Source of the DNA: Streptomyces sp. STR69
GTDB taxonomy: Bacteria > Actinomycetota > Actinomycetes > Streptomycetales > Streptomycetaceae
DNA: 64,000 bases
Direction: 5' to 3'
Assembly (NCBI RefSeq): GCF_024519455.1
Contig: NZ_JALJRY010000044.1
Location: 1 to 64,000 of the forward strand
The position numbers and the translations under genes were made by a program. A model generated the notes under the pieces. It did no database searches. It worked only from the letters and a program-made list of their open reading frames with translations, and was not told the origin of the DNA. This document shows positions 63,862 through 64,000 of the stretch, in pieces (position 1 is the stretch's first letter; every line of letters begins with the position of its first letter).

Positions 63862-64000
63862 ATGCCTCGTAAGGGCCCCGCCCCGAAGCGCCCGGTCATC
63901 ATCGACCCGGTCTACGGTTCTCCTCTTGTCACCTCCCTGATCAACAAGGTGCTGCTGAACGGCAAGCGCTCCACCGCCGAGCGCATCGTGTACGGCGCCA
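63862..64000 (+). CDS. rpsG: Ribosomal protein uS7, 5' part
   Basis: The frame starts MPRKGPAPKRPVIIDPVYG and continues LVTSLINKVLLNGKRSTAER to the window edge, the S7 N-terminus that organises the 16S rRNA head. The ATG is three bases after the rpsL stop, as in the str operon (rpsL-rpsG-fusA-tuf). Confidence 0.96.
   Translation, partial: MPRKGPAPKRPVIIDPVYGSPLVTSLINKVLLNGKRSTAERIVYGA

Overview
The window is high-GC actinobacterial DNA, almost certainly Streptomyces. The run rpmG - two MaoC dehydratases - tRNA-Trp - secE - nusG - rplK - rplA - rplJ - rplL - rpoB - rpoC - rpsL - rpsG is the conserved actinobacterial transcription/translation core. Codon use, 1161-residue RpoB with a TTG start and the lipoprotein pair between rplA and rplJ fit Streptomyces. 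This is inference from gene order and protein sequence; no database was searched.

Left third (about 1-24.65 kb): an integrated conjugative element of the actinomycete AICE type. The plasmid-like part (1361-14688) runs leftwards. It holds a tyrosine integrase and Xis, a small conserved protein, an ATPase and a prim-pol replication pair, a palindrome-rich noncoding block (candidate oriV or clt), an FtsK/TraB-like DNA translocase, a series of tightly overlapping transfer/spread genes (including a stand-alone GGDEF protein, a DUF2637 membrane protein and several tiny zinc-ribbon proteins), and a divergent GntR/KorSA-like repressor with a perfect palindromic operator. Cargo follows (15.2-24.2 kb): an NB-ARC/TPR STAND protein, an SDR epimerase with an XRE/Zn-ribbon/Nudix-like partner, a small membrane protein, and two convergent paralogous PD-(D/E)XK-type proteins on AT-richer DNA, which are candidate defence genes. 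The right edge is a 3' remnant of tRNA-Tyr (24602-24652), the site type used by SLP1. The matching left junction with an intact tRNA-Tyr is not in the window, and an M4 metallopeptidase gene runs off the left edge.

Middle (24.66-46 kb): chromosomal genes. They are a PL7 alginate lyase, an SDR, an amidohydrolase, tRNA-Thr and tRNA-Met, rpmG, a HadA/HadB-like MaoC pair, a TetR/DHA2-efflux unit sharing an operator, murB, a second SDR divergent from a TetR gene, an adenosine deaminase, an aspartate aminotransferase, tRNA-Trp, secE-nusG, rplK-rplA, two tandem paralogous lipoproteins, and rplJ-rplL behind a leader with an attenuator-like hairpin.

Right (46-64 kb): rpoB-rpoC, then a leftward multigene unit between rpoC and rpsL. 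In order of transcription it encodes a Crp/Fnr regulator, a class III nucleotide-cyclase-domain protein, a degenerate P-loop/HEAT-like protein, an SPFH-like protein with a long repeat tail, a DUF5706/PycTM-like membrane protein and an M48 protease. A perfect TGTGA-N6-TCACA operator sits between the Crp gene and the cyclase gene, and the cyclase and P-loop proteins share a 22-residue motif (20 identical). I read this as a cyclic-nucleotide signalling unit related in parts to Pycsar, and it is the most interesting system here. A DUF1707 protein, rpsL and the start of rpsG close the window.
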